A stretch of DNA of 64,000 nucleotides. Source: Pseudomonas baetica (lineage in GTDB: Bacteria; Pseudomonadota; Gammaproteobacteria; Pseudomonadales; Pseudomonadaceae). The notes below the pieces were generated by a model. The model was not told the DNA's origin and searched no databases. It was given only the letters and a program-made list of their open reading frames with translations. Below are positions 42,569 through 51,157 of this stretch, in pieces. The position numbers were made by a program, and so were the translations under genes. How positions within the stretch are numbered: the first letter of the stretch is position 1; the number at the start of each line of letters is the position of its first letter. Location: assembly GCF_019733355.1 (NCBI RefSeq), contig NZ_JAIHLQ010000002.1, positions 62,001-126,000 of the forward strand, in the 5' to 3' direction.

Positions 42569-43471
42569 ATGAACGCCAATAAAGAAAAAGTAGTCGTCGT
42601 CGGTGCGGGTCTGATGGGCACCGGTATTGCGCATGCGTTCGCCAGCTCTGGTTTCAGTACGCTGTTGGTCGATACCAATGCCACCTCCCTGACAAACGCC
42701 AGGACGAGCATCGAAAAAATCCTTGCCGATGGCGTGCGCCTGGGCAAAGTCAGCGAAGAAAAAGCCCAGCAATCGTTGGCCAATCTACTGACCTGCAGCG
42801 ACTTGACTGAAGCAGCGAGTGGCGCCAATTGGCTGGTTGAGACGGTCTCCGAGCAGTTGGCAGTGAAGAAAGCGGTGCTCACGCAAGCGGCGCCACTGCT
42901 GGCACCGGACGCGATTATCGCGACCAATACGTCGGCCCTCAGCGTGACCGAAATTGCGGCGTCAGTGGAGTGTGCAGATCGCGTGATCGGCATGCACTTC
43001 TTCAACCCTGTGCACAAAATGAAACTGGTGGAGCTCGTGCGGGGGTTGGCTACCAGTGATGAAGTGGTGAATCGCACTCGCAACCTGTGCGATCAGATCG
43101 GCAAAACCTCCATCATCGTCAATGAATCGCCCGGACTGACCACCAGCCGCATGTCCGCACTATTGGGCAACGAGGCGATGTGGATGCTGCAGGAAGGCAC
43201 CGCGACCGCCGAAGACATCGACACGGCACTACGTCTGGGTTTCAACCATCCGATGGGCCCGTTGGAACTGGGTGACCTGACCGGTTGGGATACGCGGCTG
43301 TCTGTTCTGCGTTATCTGCACCAGACCTTGGGCGAAAAATTTCGGCCCTGCCCACTGATCATCAAAATGGTCGCTGCCGGACGATTTGGGCGCAAGTCGG
43401 GGCAGGGGGTTTACCGCTACGAAGACGGTAAACAAGTACCGGGTTCAGGGCTCAAGGCGAGTGCGTTATGA
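42569..43471 (+). CDS. 3-hydroxyacyl-CoA dehydrogenase
   Basis: 300 residues. N-terminal NAD domain VVVVGAGLMGTGIAHAFASSG with Asp after the second strand (LVDTN), the family signature IGMHFFNPVHKMKLVE with the catalytic His, NTSALSVTEIA with the catalytic Ser/Asn region, and a C-terminal helical domain GFNHPMGPLELGDLTGWD. It oxidises a 3-hydroxyacyl-CoA to the 3-oxoacyl-CoA that the next gene's thiolase would cleave. The start at 42569 lies inside a longer frame that overlaps the FAH gene. Confidence 0.9.
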   Translation: MNANKEKVVVVGAGLMGTGIAHAFASSGFSTLLVDTNATSLTNARTSIEKILADGVRLGKVSEEKAQQSLANLLTCSDLTEAASGANWLVETVSEQLAVKKAVLTQAAPLLAPDAIIATNTSALSVTEIAASVECADRVIGMHFFNPVHKMKLVELVRGLATSDEVVNRTRNLCDQIGKTSIIVNESPGLTTSRMSALLGNEAMWMLQEGTATAEDIDTALRLGFNHPMGPLELGDLTGWDTRLSVLRYLHQTLGEKFRPCPLIIKMVAAGRFGRKSGQGVYRYEDGKQVPGSGLKASAL

Positions 43472-44643
43472 AAGACATCGTCATAGTTGATGCGGTACGC
43501 ACGCCAATCGGCAAGTTCCGTGGCAGCCTGGCCGGCGTGCGCGCCGATCACCTCGGGTCGCTGGTGCTCAGTCACTTGCTGGAACGGGTCGATGTGTCGC
43601 CGACGTTGGTCGACGATGTGATATTTGGCAATGTCACGCAAATTGGCGAACAGTCCGCCAACATTGCCCGCACGGCCTTGCTCGGCGCCGGTTGGCCGGT
43701 CAGCGTGCCGGGGCTGACCATCGACCGTAAATGTGGTTCGGGCGAAGTGGCCGTGCATTTGGCCGTTGGTGCTATCGCGGCGGGTTCCGCTGATATCGTG
43801 GTGGCGGGTGGCGCGGAAAACATGAGCCGCGTGCCCATGGGCAGTAACCGTGAAATCCACGGCGAGGCGTTTGGCTGGATGGCAGCGCAACGCTATGAAC
43901 TGACCAGTCAGGGCGAGGCTGCTGAGCGTATCGCCGACAAGTGGGCGCTCAGTCGCGATGCGCTAGATGATTTCGCTTTTGCCAGCCATCAGCGCGCTGC
44001 CGCGGCGTCCGATGCCGGTTATTTCGATAATGAAATAGTGCCGGTTGCGGTCGAGGAGCTACGTGAGCAGGTGCTGACGGAGCCAGCTGTTGTGTTGCGC
44101 CACGATGAAACCATTCGTCGTGATACTTCGCGGGAAAAGCTGTCGACGCTTAAAACCAGTTTTCGTCCGGATACCGGCCGCATCACTGCTGGTAACTCGT
44201 CACAGATCTCCGACGGAGCAGCGGCATTGCTGTTGATGAGTGCCGAAACCGCGAAAAAACTCGGGCTCAGGGCTCGAGCGCGGATTGTGGCGTTCACAAC
44301 CGTCGGTTCCGATCCGACATTAATGCTCACCGGCCCGATTGCTGCCACTCAAAAGGTGTTGAGCCAGGCTGGGCTGAACATCAACGACATCGACTTGTTC
44401 GAGGTCAATGAAGCGTTTGCCTCGGTGCCGCTAGCCTGGATGCAGGAGACAGGTGTGCCGCACGACAAGTTGAACGTCAATGGTGGCGCCATTGCCCTCG
44501 GTCATCCATTGGGCGCCAGTGGTGCACGATTGATGACCACGTTGTTGAACGAGCTTGAACGCCGAGGCGGGCGTTTTGGCTTGCAAGCCATTTGCTGCGC
44601 CGGCGGTATGGGCACGGCGACCATCATCGAACGGCTCGATTGA
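43468..44643 (+). CDS. Thiolase (acyl-CoA acyltransferase)
   Basis: 391 residues. All thiolase active-site features are present: nucleophilic Cys in TIDRKCGSGEVAVH, NVNGGAIALGHPLGASGARL with the catalytic His, and CCAGGMG with the second Cys. It should cleave 3-oxoacyl-CoA with CoA, releasing a two- or three-carbon unit. ATG overlaps the upstream stop (ATGA), giving translational coupling to the hydroxyacyl-CoA dehydrogenase. Confidence 0.9.
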   Translation: MKDIVIVDAVRTPIGKFRGSLAGVRADHLGSLVLSHLLERVDVSPTLVDDVIFGNVTQIGEQSANIARTALLGAGWPVSVPGLTIDRKCGSGEVAVHLAVGAIAAGSADIVVAGGAENMSRVPMGSNREIHGEAFGWMAAQRYELTSQGEAAERIADKWALSRDALDDFAFASHQRAAAASDAGYFDNEIVPVAVEELREQVLTEPAVVLRHDETIRRDTSREKLSTLKTSFRPDTGRITAGNSSQISDGAAALLLMSAETAKKLGLRARARIVAFTTVGSDPTLMLTGPIAATQKVLSQAGLNINDIDLFEVNEAFASVPLAWMQETGVPHDKLNVNGGAIALGHPLGASGARLMTTLLNELERRGGRFGLQAICCAGGMGTATIIERLD

Positions 44644-44644
44644 G

Positions 44645-45148
44645 ATGGCACGCCTACCGCTGATCCCGCTGGATGCCATGCCGTCTGCGTTGCAAGACGC
44701 GGTAGAGCGGGGCCAGCGCAGTCGCATGCTCAGTTCAACGACGCCGGTGCAGGTCTGGGCTCACCGACCCAAGGTAGCCCTGGCCTGGCTGAGTTTGATG
44801 GAGAGCCTGCACAGCGACAGCCTGCTTGATGAGCGTTTGCGCGAGTTGGTGCGGCTGAAAATCGCCAGCATCACCACTTGCCAGGCCTGCCAACTGGCGC
44901 GCAAGTCCGACGCAGTGACGGAAGAGGATATTGCGTGCATGGCCACAGACAGTGAGTCCTTCACGCCAGTCGAACGTGCCGCGTTGCGTTATGCCGAATT
45001 GTTTGCCAGCGATTACCTGGAGATCGACGACACGCATTTCTTGCGACTCGGGGAGTTTTTCTCTGACGCCCAGGTGGCAGAGCTGGGGCTGTACTGCGCC
45101 CTGATGTTGGCGGGTGGCCGCATGACACTGGTGCAGCAGGCCTACTGA
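44645..45148 (+). CDS. Carboxymuconolactone decarboxylase (AhpD-like) family protein
   Basis: 167 residues from ATG 44645, one base after the thiolase stop; the longer frame is overlap. The middle carries the CMD/AhpD pattern: LDERLRELVRLKIASITTCQACQLARKSDAVTEEDIA, with a CxxC pair and a following acid/His region. Family members act as peroxidase reductants or as lactone decarboxylases. In this operon it may handle a lactone intermediate or oxidative stress; the reaction is open. Confidence 0.8.
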   Translation: MARLPLIPLDAMPSALQDAVERGQRSRMLSSTTPVQVWAHRPKVALAWLSLMESLHSDSLLDERLRELVRLKIASITTCQACQLARKSDAVTEEDIACMATDSESFTPVERAALRYAELFASDYLEIDDTHFLRLGEFFSDAQVAELGLYCALMLAGGRMTLVQQAY

Positions 45149-45170
45149 CACGTCTCGCAGCACAAATAGT

Positions 45171-45195
45171 TGATCGAAATATTAATAAGTGTCCA
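45171..45195. promoter_or_regulatory. TGNACA-N13-TGTNCA site 7
   Basis: TGATCG, 13 bases, TGTCCA (two mismatches in the left half, right half perfect). It is about 93 bp before the second P450. Confidence 0.45.
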
Positions 45196-45287
45196 ATACA
45201 TATCTAGTCAGGCCTATTATCAGTCGGAAGGTATGGCCTTCAGCAGCTGCCTGACAAAAAATAATGACAAAAATAGCGGAGACGATC

Positions 45288-46565
45288 ATGTCCACACCGG
45301 CACAGAACGACCTGACGAAGGCTTTCACCGATGTAGCCAGTAATTATCGCGGTACCAGCGATATCGACCTGCACGCGACCTACCGCGATATGCGCGCCAA
45401 TTCGCCTGTGCTGCAAGGCAACTTCATGGCGAGTCTGGGCGTGCCGTCGATTGCCGGCCTGGATGCCAGCCGGCCGACCTTCACACTGTTCAAATACGAC
45501 GATGTCATGGCGGTCATGCGTGACGCCGGCACCTTTACCAGCGGTTTTATCGCCGAGGGGCTGGGGGCGTTTTTCGATGGTTTGATCCTTACCGCAATGG
45601 ACGGGGATGCTCACAAGAACATCCGTAACCTGCTGCAACCGGTATTCATGCCCGAGACGGTGAATCGCTGGAAGGAAACCAAGATCGATCGGGTGATTCG
45701 CGAGGAGTATCTCAAGCCGATGGTGCCGGCCAAGGGCGCCGACCTGATGGACTTTGCCCTGTATTTTCCGATCCGGGTGATTTACTCGTTGATCGGCTTT
45801 CCCGAGGATCGTCCCGAGCAGATCGAGCAGTACGCGGCCTGGGCGCTGGCCATCCTGGCGGGCCCGCAAGTCGATCCGGAAAAAGCCGCCGCGGCCCGCG
45901 GCGCCGCCATGCAGGCCGCTCAGGCTCTATACGATGTGGTGAAAGTGGTGGTGTCCGAGCGTCGCGCTGAGGGCGCATCGGGCGATGACCTGATCAGCCG
46001 GCTGATCAACGCGGAGTATCAAGGACGGTCGCTGGACGATCATGAAATCGCCACTTTTGTACGCTCACTGCTCCCGGCTGCCAGCGAAACCACGACTCGC
46101 ACCTTCGGTACCTTGATGTCGTTGCTGCTGCAAAATCCGGATGTGCTGGAGCGGGTGCGTAATGACCGAAGCCTTGTAAACAAGGCCATCGACGAAGCGG
46201 TGCGCTTCGAGCCTGTGGCCACTTTCAAGGTGCGTCAGGCCGCCAAGGACCTGGAGATTCGCGGTGTAGCCATCCCCAAAGGGGCAATGGTGCAATGCAT
46301 CGTGACCTCAGCCAATCGCGACGAAGATGCATTCGAAAACGCCGATAAATTCGACATCGACCGCAAGCCCAAACCTTCGTTTGGTTTTGGCTTTGGCCCA
46401 CACATGTGTATCGGTCAATTCGTGGCCAAAACCGAGATCAACTGCGCACTGAATGCGATCCTCGATCTGATGCCCAACATCCGTCTCGACCCTGACAAAC
46501 CCGGGCCGCAGATCGTCGGCGCACAGCTGCGCGGTCCGCACTATCTGCACGTGCTGTGGGAGTGA
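45288..46565 (+). CDS. Cytochrome P450, CYP226-like (second copy)
   Basis: 425 residues from ATG 45288 (GGAG seven bases upstream; ATG 45264 has no site). Same length and same heme Cys374 as the first P450 (FGFGFGPHMCIGQ). ExxR reads EAVR. The I-helix motif is A265-S266-E267-T268, where the first copy has Gly at 266, so oxygen activation or substrate access may differ. In LB400 two CYP226 enzymes split the work: DitQ for dehydroabietic acid and DitU for abietic acid. Here the pair presumably does the same. Confidence 0.88.
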   Translation: MSTPAQNDLTKAFTDVASNYRGTSDIDLHATYRDMRANSPVLQGNFMASLGVPSIAGLDASRPTFTLFKYDDVMAVMRDAGTFTSGFIAEGLGAFFDGLILTAMDGDAHKNIRNLLQPVFMPETVNRWKETKIDRVIREEYLKPMVPAKGADLMDFALYFPIRVIYSLIGFPEDRPEQIEQYAAWALAILAGPQVDPEKAAAARGAAMQAAQALYDVVKVVVSERRAEGASGDDLISRLINAEYQGRSLDDHEIATFVRSLLPAASETTTRTFGTLMSLLLQNPDVLERVRNDRSLVNKAIDEAVRFEPVATFKVRQAAKDLEIRGVAIPKGAMVQCIVTSANRDEDAFENADKFDIDRKPKPSFGFGFGPHMCIGQFVAKTEINCALNAILDLMPNIRLDPDKPGPQIVGAQLRGPHYLHVLWE

Positions 46566-46589
46566 TGGGGGGATGCATTTGATTTAATA

Positions 46590-46614
46590 TGAACACATTC
46601 AAAAAATGTGTTTA
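46590..46614. promoter_or_regulatory. TGNACA-N13-TGTNCA site 8
   Basis: TGAACA, 13 bases, TGTTTA (one mismatch). It lies 65 bp upstream of the amidohydrolase start at 46679. Confidence 0.55.
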
Positions 46615-46678
46615 ATTAAGTCGAGATGTGCACTATGATTCAGTCACAACAACAAGCCCGAATGCGAAGGGGAAAACA

Positions 46679-47986
46679 ATGAAAGTTGAAGATCTGATTC
46701 TTGTCAGTGTCGATGACCACGCGATCGAGCCGCCGAATGCTTTTGCTCGCCACATGCCTGCCCGCTTCAAGGGTCGTGAGCCGCATGTGGTCAAAAAGGG
46801 TGATCGTGATGTGTGGGTCTTCGAGGAACAGGCCACTGGCTACATGGGCCTCAATTCCGTGGTCGGTCGACCAAAAGAGGAATACGGCATGGAGCCGCTG
46901 GGCTACGAGCAAATGCGCCGTGGCACCTGGAACATCAAGGACCGCGTCGACGACATGAACGCCAACGGCGTGCTCGGTTCATTGTGCTTCCCCACCTTCC
47001 CGGGCTTTGCCGGGCAACGTTTCCAGGTACACGCTGATCGCGACGTGTCGATGGCGGCCATCCAGGCCTACAACGACTGGCATTTGCACGACTGGTGCAA
47101 CGCTGCGCCAGGCCGCTTCATTCCGCTGATGATCGTGCCGTGGTGGGACATGAAAGCCGCTGCTGCCGAAGTCGAGCGTCTGGCCAAACAGGGCGTGCAC
47201 GCGCTTTCGCTGTCGGACAACCCGGCCATTCATGGCTACCCGTCGATCCACAGTGATTACTGGGACCCGCTGTGGAAAGCCTGCAGCGATAACAAGGTGG
47301 TGATCTGCTGTCATATCGGTACCGGCGTGAAAGCTCAACACGCTTCGGATTTGTCGCCTATCGACGCCTGGATCACCTCCATGCCGATTTCCATCGCCAA
47401 CTCCGCCGCTGACTGGATCTGGGCGCCGATGTGGAAGAAATTCCCGGATCTGCGCATGGCGCTTTCCGAAGGCGGCATCGGCTGGATTCCTTATTTGCTG
47501 GAGCGTGCTGACTTCACCCACCGTCACCATAACGCGTGGACCAATTCCAACTTCGACGGGAAGATGCCTAGCGACATCTTCAACAAGCACTTCATCACCT
47601 GCTTCATCGAAGATAATTTTGGCCTGAAGAACCTCGATTACTTGAACGCCGAGATGGTCACGTGGGAAAGCGATTACCCGCACTCCGACTGCACCTGGCC
47701 GAACTCGCCGGAGACCGCTTGGGAAGGGTTGCAGCACCTGCCCAAGGAGATGATCGACAAGGTCACTCACCTGAACGCCATGCGTGAGTTTTCCTTTGAT
47801 CCGTTCTCCATCCATGGTCGGGAAAACTGCACGGTCGGCGCGCTACGGGCTCAGGCCACGCACGTCAGCATCGAGCCAGCCCTGGGCTTGGGTGGTGCCG
47901 ATCACGGTCGCCACGACAACAAGCCGGTGACCTCCGGCGACATCAATGCGATGTTCGCCGAGGCTGACGCGCAAACCGCGTTGTAA
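46679..47986 (+). CDS. Amidohydrolase-2 family metal enzyme (second)
   Basis: 435 residues from ATG 46679 (AAGGGG seven bases before). N-terminal VSVDDHAIEPPNAF matches the D-x-D/H start of the family, with later HIGTG, SEGGIGWIPYLLERADF and SDYPHSDCTWP containing the metal-binding His and Asp. It is longer than the first amidohydrolase (354 residues) and belongs to the branch often found with terpenoid and steroid degradation genes. Probable decarboxylase or C-C hydrolase. A perfect 10-bp hairpin follows the stop. Confidence 0.83.
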   Translation: MKVEDLILVSVDDHAIEPPNAFARHMPARFKGREPHVVKKGDRDVWVFEEQATGYMGLNSVVGRPKEEYGMEPLGYEQMRRGTWNIKDRVDDMNANGVLGSLCFPTFPGFAGQRFQVHADRDVSMAAIQAYNDWHLHDWCNAAPGRFIPLMIVPWWDMKAAAAEVERLAKQGVHALSLSDNPAIHGYPSIHSDYWDPLWKACSDNKVVICCHIGTGVKAQHASDLSPIDAWITSMPISIANSAADWIWAPMWKKFPDLRMALSEGGIGWIPYLLERADFTHRHHNAWTNSNFDGKMPSDIFNKHFITCFIEDNFGLKNLDYLNAEMVTWESDYPHSDCTWPNSPETAWEGLQHLPKEMIDKVTHLNAMREFSFDPFSIHGRENCTVGALRAQATHVSIEPALGLGGADHGRHDNKPVTSGDINAMFAEADAQTAL

Positions 47987-48001
47987 GTTGCCGCTGTTCC
48001 T

Positions 48002-48026
48002 ACAGTCGCCGGCCAACGGCGACTGT
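48002..48026 (+). terminator. Terminator-like hairpin
   Basis: ACAGTCGCCG-GCCAA-CGGCGACTGT just after the amidohydrolase stop; no clear T-run, so strength is uncertain. Confidence 0.5.
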
Positions 48027-48047
48027 GGAGCGGTTGCCGTTCTGTGG

Positions 48048-48065
48048 TCGCTTCGTTCGAAGCGA
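48048..48065. other. Short palindrome before acyl-CoA dehydrogenase operon
   Basis: TCGCTTCG-TT-CGAAGCGA, perfect 8-bp arms, 31 bp before the first acyl-CoA dehydrogenase start. It could be a hairpin or an operator. Confidence 0.4.
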
Positions 48066-48096
48066 TTGCGCCTGTGTTCAGCGTTAGAGAGCGCAT

Positions 48097-49245
48097 ATGG
48101 CCATCAGTCAATTTTCCTACAGCAATATTCCTCCCGAGGCGGAAGCGCTTCGCACCGAAGTGCGGGCGTTCATTCTCGACACACTGGCCGATTACCCACC
48201 TACCTTGAGTGCGCAGTCCTGGATGGGCTTCGACGCGGAATTCAGCAAGAAACTCGGCGCGCGAGGCTGGGTCGGCATGGCCTTGCCCACAGCCTACGGC
48301 GGTGGCGAGGCGGGTCCTTTTGCACGCTACGTGATCATTGAAGAATTGCTGGCCTCCGGTGCGCCGGTATCGGCCCACTGGATCGCCGACCGGCAAAGCG
48401 GGCCGCTGATCAATCGCTTCGGTACCGAGCAACAAAAACAGCACTACCTGCCAGCCATTTGCCGGGGTGAAAGTTACTTCTGCATCGGCATGAGCGAGCC
48501 CAATTCCGGCTCGGACCTGGCTTCGATCAAAAGCACTGCTGTGCGTGATGGCGATAGCTGGCTAGTCAATGGCCAGAAGGTCTGGACCACCAACGCGCAC
48601 CATTCGCAGTACATGATTGCCCTGGTGCGTACCAGTGAGAAACAAGCGGCCCGGCATGAGGGCATGTCGCAATTCATCGTCGACCTTAGCCTGCCCGGCA
48701 TCACCATCCGCCCGATTCGCGACCTGGCCGGTGGCGAGCACTTCAACGAAGTGTTTTTCGACAATGTGCGGCTGCCCGCCGATGCCTTGATTGGCACTGA
48801 GGGCAAGGGTTGGGATCAGGTGACCGCTGAACTGGCCTTCGAACGCAGCGGCCCTGAACGTTTCCTCAGTTGCATGGCGTTGTTGAAAACACTGATCGAC
48901 GCAGTGGGCAAGACCCCTGACGCACTACAAGCGCGGGAGATCGGACGGCTGTCGGCCAAGCTGCTGACGCTGCGCAATATGTCGTTGTCGGTCACGGCAC
49001 AGTTGGCGGCGGGTGAACATCCAGCCTGGGCGGCCTCCTGTGTGAAAGACCTTGGCAATGCTTTTGAGCAGGAAATCCCCGAGGTAGCCCAGCTGTTGCT
49101 GGAAACCGAGCCACGGCAGGACGGCGGCAGCGAGCATGCACGCGTGCTGGCCTACCTGACACAGATGGCGCCCTCATTCTCACTGCGCGGGGGCACTCGC
49201 GAAATTCTGCGCGGCATCATTGCCCGCGGCCTGGGGTTGCGATAA
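48097..49245 (+). CDS. Acyl-CoA dehydrogenase (large partner)
   Basis: 382 residues with the FAD-binding pattern of the family: GMSEPNSGSDLASIKSTA, WTTNAHHSQYMIALVRT, and SFSLRGGTREILRGIIARGL at the end. The next gene encodes a second, shorter dehydrogenase whose start overlaps this stop by one base. Such pairs form heterotetramers in steroid degradation (FadE-type alpha2beta2 enzymes), where only one subunit is catalytic. That assembly here is inferred from the gene pairing. Confidence 0.87.
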   Translation: MAISQFSYSNIPPEAEALRTEVRAFILDTLADYPPTLSAQSWMGFDAEFSKKLGARGWVGMALPTAYGGGEAGPFARYVIIEELLASGAPVSAHWIADRQSGPLINRFGTEQQKQHYLPAICRGESYFCIGMSEPNSGSDLASIKSTAVRDGDSWLVNGQKVWTTNAHHSQYMIALVRTSEKQAARHEGMSQFIVDLSLPGITIRPIRDLAGGEHFNEVFFDNVRLPADALIGTEGKGWDQVTAELAFERSGPERFLSCMALLKTLIDAVGKTPDALQAREIGRLSAKLLTLRNMSLSVTAQLAAGEHPAWAASCVKDLGNAFEQEIPEVAQLLLETEPRQDGGSEHARVLAYLTQMAPSFSLRGGTREILRGIIARGLGLR

Positions 49246-50318
49246 TGCGCGAGATATTCGAAGCGACGATTGAACGCCTGTTTGCCGATCTGGCGACGCC
49301 GGCTTACGTGATGGGCTGTGAAGGCGGCGAATGGCCGGCCGAGTTGTGGGCCGCGCTGGACGAGTCGGGCTTCACCCTGGCGGGTGTATCCGAAGCGCTG
49401 GGCGGCGCTGAAGCCAGTTGGGCCGATATGTATGTGTTGGTCCGTGCCGCCGGGCGCTTTTCAGTGCCCGCGCCACTGGGTGAGGCCTTGCTCGGCAACT
49501 GGCTGCTGAGCAAGGCCGGCCTGGAGGGAAGGGCGGGTGCAATCAGCGTGGCCGCCAATTCCGATCTGGTGCTTGATGGCGAGCGCGTTTATGGCACCGC
49601 CTGCTCGGTCCCTTGGGGGCGCAACGTTGAAGCGGTCGTCGCCATCGCCAATAGCCCAGCCGGTGTTGCGCATGTGGTGCTGCTGCCGCGTAGCGCTGCA
49701 AGCGAACTGACGTTGAGTCTGAATGTGGCGGGCGAACCGCGCGATGATTTGGGTTTCACTAGTGCCAAGGTATTTGCGCAAGCACCGTTGCCCAGCGGGC
49801 TCGACGCCAATGTCCTGGAATTGGGCGGCGCGATGCTGCGCGCGGCGCAGTCCGCCGGGGCGTTGCACGCGCTACTGGACATGACCGCCAACTATGCCAG
49901 TGAACGCAAGCAGTTCGGCAAGGCAATCGGTTCTTTTCAAGCCATTCAACAACAGCTCGCAGTATTCGCTGAGCAGGCTGCCGCCGCCGGCATCGCGGCC
50001 GAGGCGGCCTTCACGGAATCCAGTGCGGGGCTCGCCGCGCTGACCATTGCCGCGGCAAAAATCAGCACCGCAGAAGCCGCAAGCGTCGGCGCCAGCATCG
50101 CCCATTCAGTGCATGGTGCCATTGGCTTTACCGAGGAATATCCGCTGCATCTGTTCACCCGTCGGTTGTGGGCGTGGCGCAGTGAATTCGGCTCGGCCTC
50201 CCTTTGGAGTCAGCGTCTAGGCACTCAGATATGCCTGGGCGGCAGTGATGGATACTGGCCGTTGCTCACCAGCCATGGCCAACAACCCTTAACCCGTCTC
50301 GCGAGTAATCCGGTATGA
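49245..50318 (+). CDS. Acyl-CoA dehydrogenase-like (short partner)
   Basis: 357 residues. The C-terminal helical domain is clear (NYASERKQFGKAIGSFQAIQQQLA, VHGAIGFTEEYPLHLFTRRLWAWRSEFG), while the N-terminal and middle parts are weakly conserved and lack a normal SEP..GSD FAD loop. It therefore looks like the partner subunit of the preceding dehydrogenase. Start overlaps the upstream stop (TAATG); its stop overlaps the crotonase start. Confidence 0.83.
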   Translation: MREIFEATIERLFADLATPAYVMGCEGGEWPAELWAALDESGFTLAGVSEALGGAEASWADMYVLVRAAGRFSVPAPLGEALLGNWLLSKAGLEGRAGAISVAANSDLVLDGERVYGTACSVPWGRNVEAVVAIANSPAGVAHVVLLPRSAASELTLSLNVAGEPRDDLGFTSAKVFAQAPLPSGLDANVLELGGAMLRAAQSAGALHALLDMTANYASERKQFGKAIGSFQAIQQQLAVFAEQAAAAGIAAEAAFTESSAGLAALTIAAAKISTAEAASVGASIAHSVHGAIGFTEEYPLHLFTRRLWAWRSEFGSASLWSQRLGTQICLGGSDGYWPLLTSHGQQPLTRLASNPV

Positions 50319-51115
50319 GCCCGTTTCTTCAGATTGAGCGTGAGGGCGGCATCGTCACCGTGCGCATGAACCATCCCGATACCCGCAATGCCCTGACGAC
50401 GCGTGAGCAGATTCAGGAGTTTGTCGATCTCTGCGCCGAGCTGCGCCGTGATATGTCGGTGCGGGTCATGGTGCTCACTGGCAATGGCAGCGCTTTTTGT
50501 GCCGGTGGCAACGTCAAGGACATGCACGAGCGCGGCGGCATTTTCGCCGGCTCGCCGTATGAACTGCGCAATACCTACCGTGATGGTATTCAGCGTATTC
50601 CCCTGGCGATTTATGAGCTTGATATCCCAGTGATCGCCGCAGTTAACGGCCCGGCAATGGGTGCGGGCCTCGATCTTGCCTGTATGTGCGATATCCGGCT
50701 GGCGGCGCCCAAGGCGATCTTCGCCGAGAGTTTCGTGCGCCTGGGCATTGTTCCTGGTGACGGCGGCGCCTGGCTGTTGCCGCGCATCATTGGTATCCCG
50801 AAAGCCAGTTTGATGGCGTTTACCGGTGACGCTATCGATGCAGCCAAGGCGCTGGAATGGGGCCTGGTCGAGCAAGTCTGCACCCACGAAACGCTGCAAT
50901 CGGAAGCGCAGGCGCTCGCGCGGCGAATCGCCAGTAATCCCGGTCATGCGTTGCGCCTGTGCAAGCGTCTGCTGCGCGAAGGCCAACATATGCGCCTCGA
51001 TTCGCTGCTGGAATTGTCGGCGGCGTATCAGGCGCTGGCACATCACACCGAAGACCATCAGGAAGCGGTAGCGGCTTTTGTCGACAAGCGTGATCCCAAT
51101 TACCAGGACCGCTGA
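50315..51115 (+). CDS. Enoyl-CoA hydratase/isomerase family protein
   Basis: 266 residues. The crotonase fold is seen in FCAGGNVKDMHERGG and GPAMGAGLDLACMCDIRLAAPKAIFAESFVRLGIVPGDGGAWLLPRI. The two catalytic Glu positions of true hydratases read Asp (GAGLDLA) and, in place of PE(T/I), FAESFVR, so the chemistry may be isomerisation, decarboxylation or C-C hydrolysis rather than simple hydration. ATG overlaps the upstream stop. Lies between two acyl-CoA dehydrogenase units. Confidence 0.83.
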   Translation: MSPFLQIEREGGIVTVRMNHPDTRNALTTREQIQEFVDLCAELRRDMSVRVMVLTGNGSAFCAGGNVKDMHERGGIFAGSPYELRNTYRDGIQRIPLAIYELDIPVIAAVNGPAMGAGLDLACMCDIRLAAPKAIFAESFVRLGIVPGDGGAWLLPRIIGIPKASLMAFTGDAIDAAKALEWGLVEQVCTHETLQSEAQALARRIASNPGHALRLCKRLLREGQHMRLDSLLELSAAYQALAHHTEDHQEAVAAFVDKRDPNYQDR

Positions 51116-51157
51116 TTACCCATCGCCCAATACAAGAATCGATCTGGAGTAAGCAAA

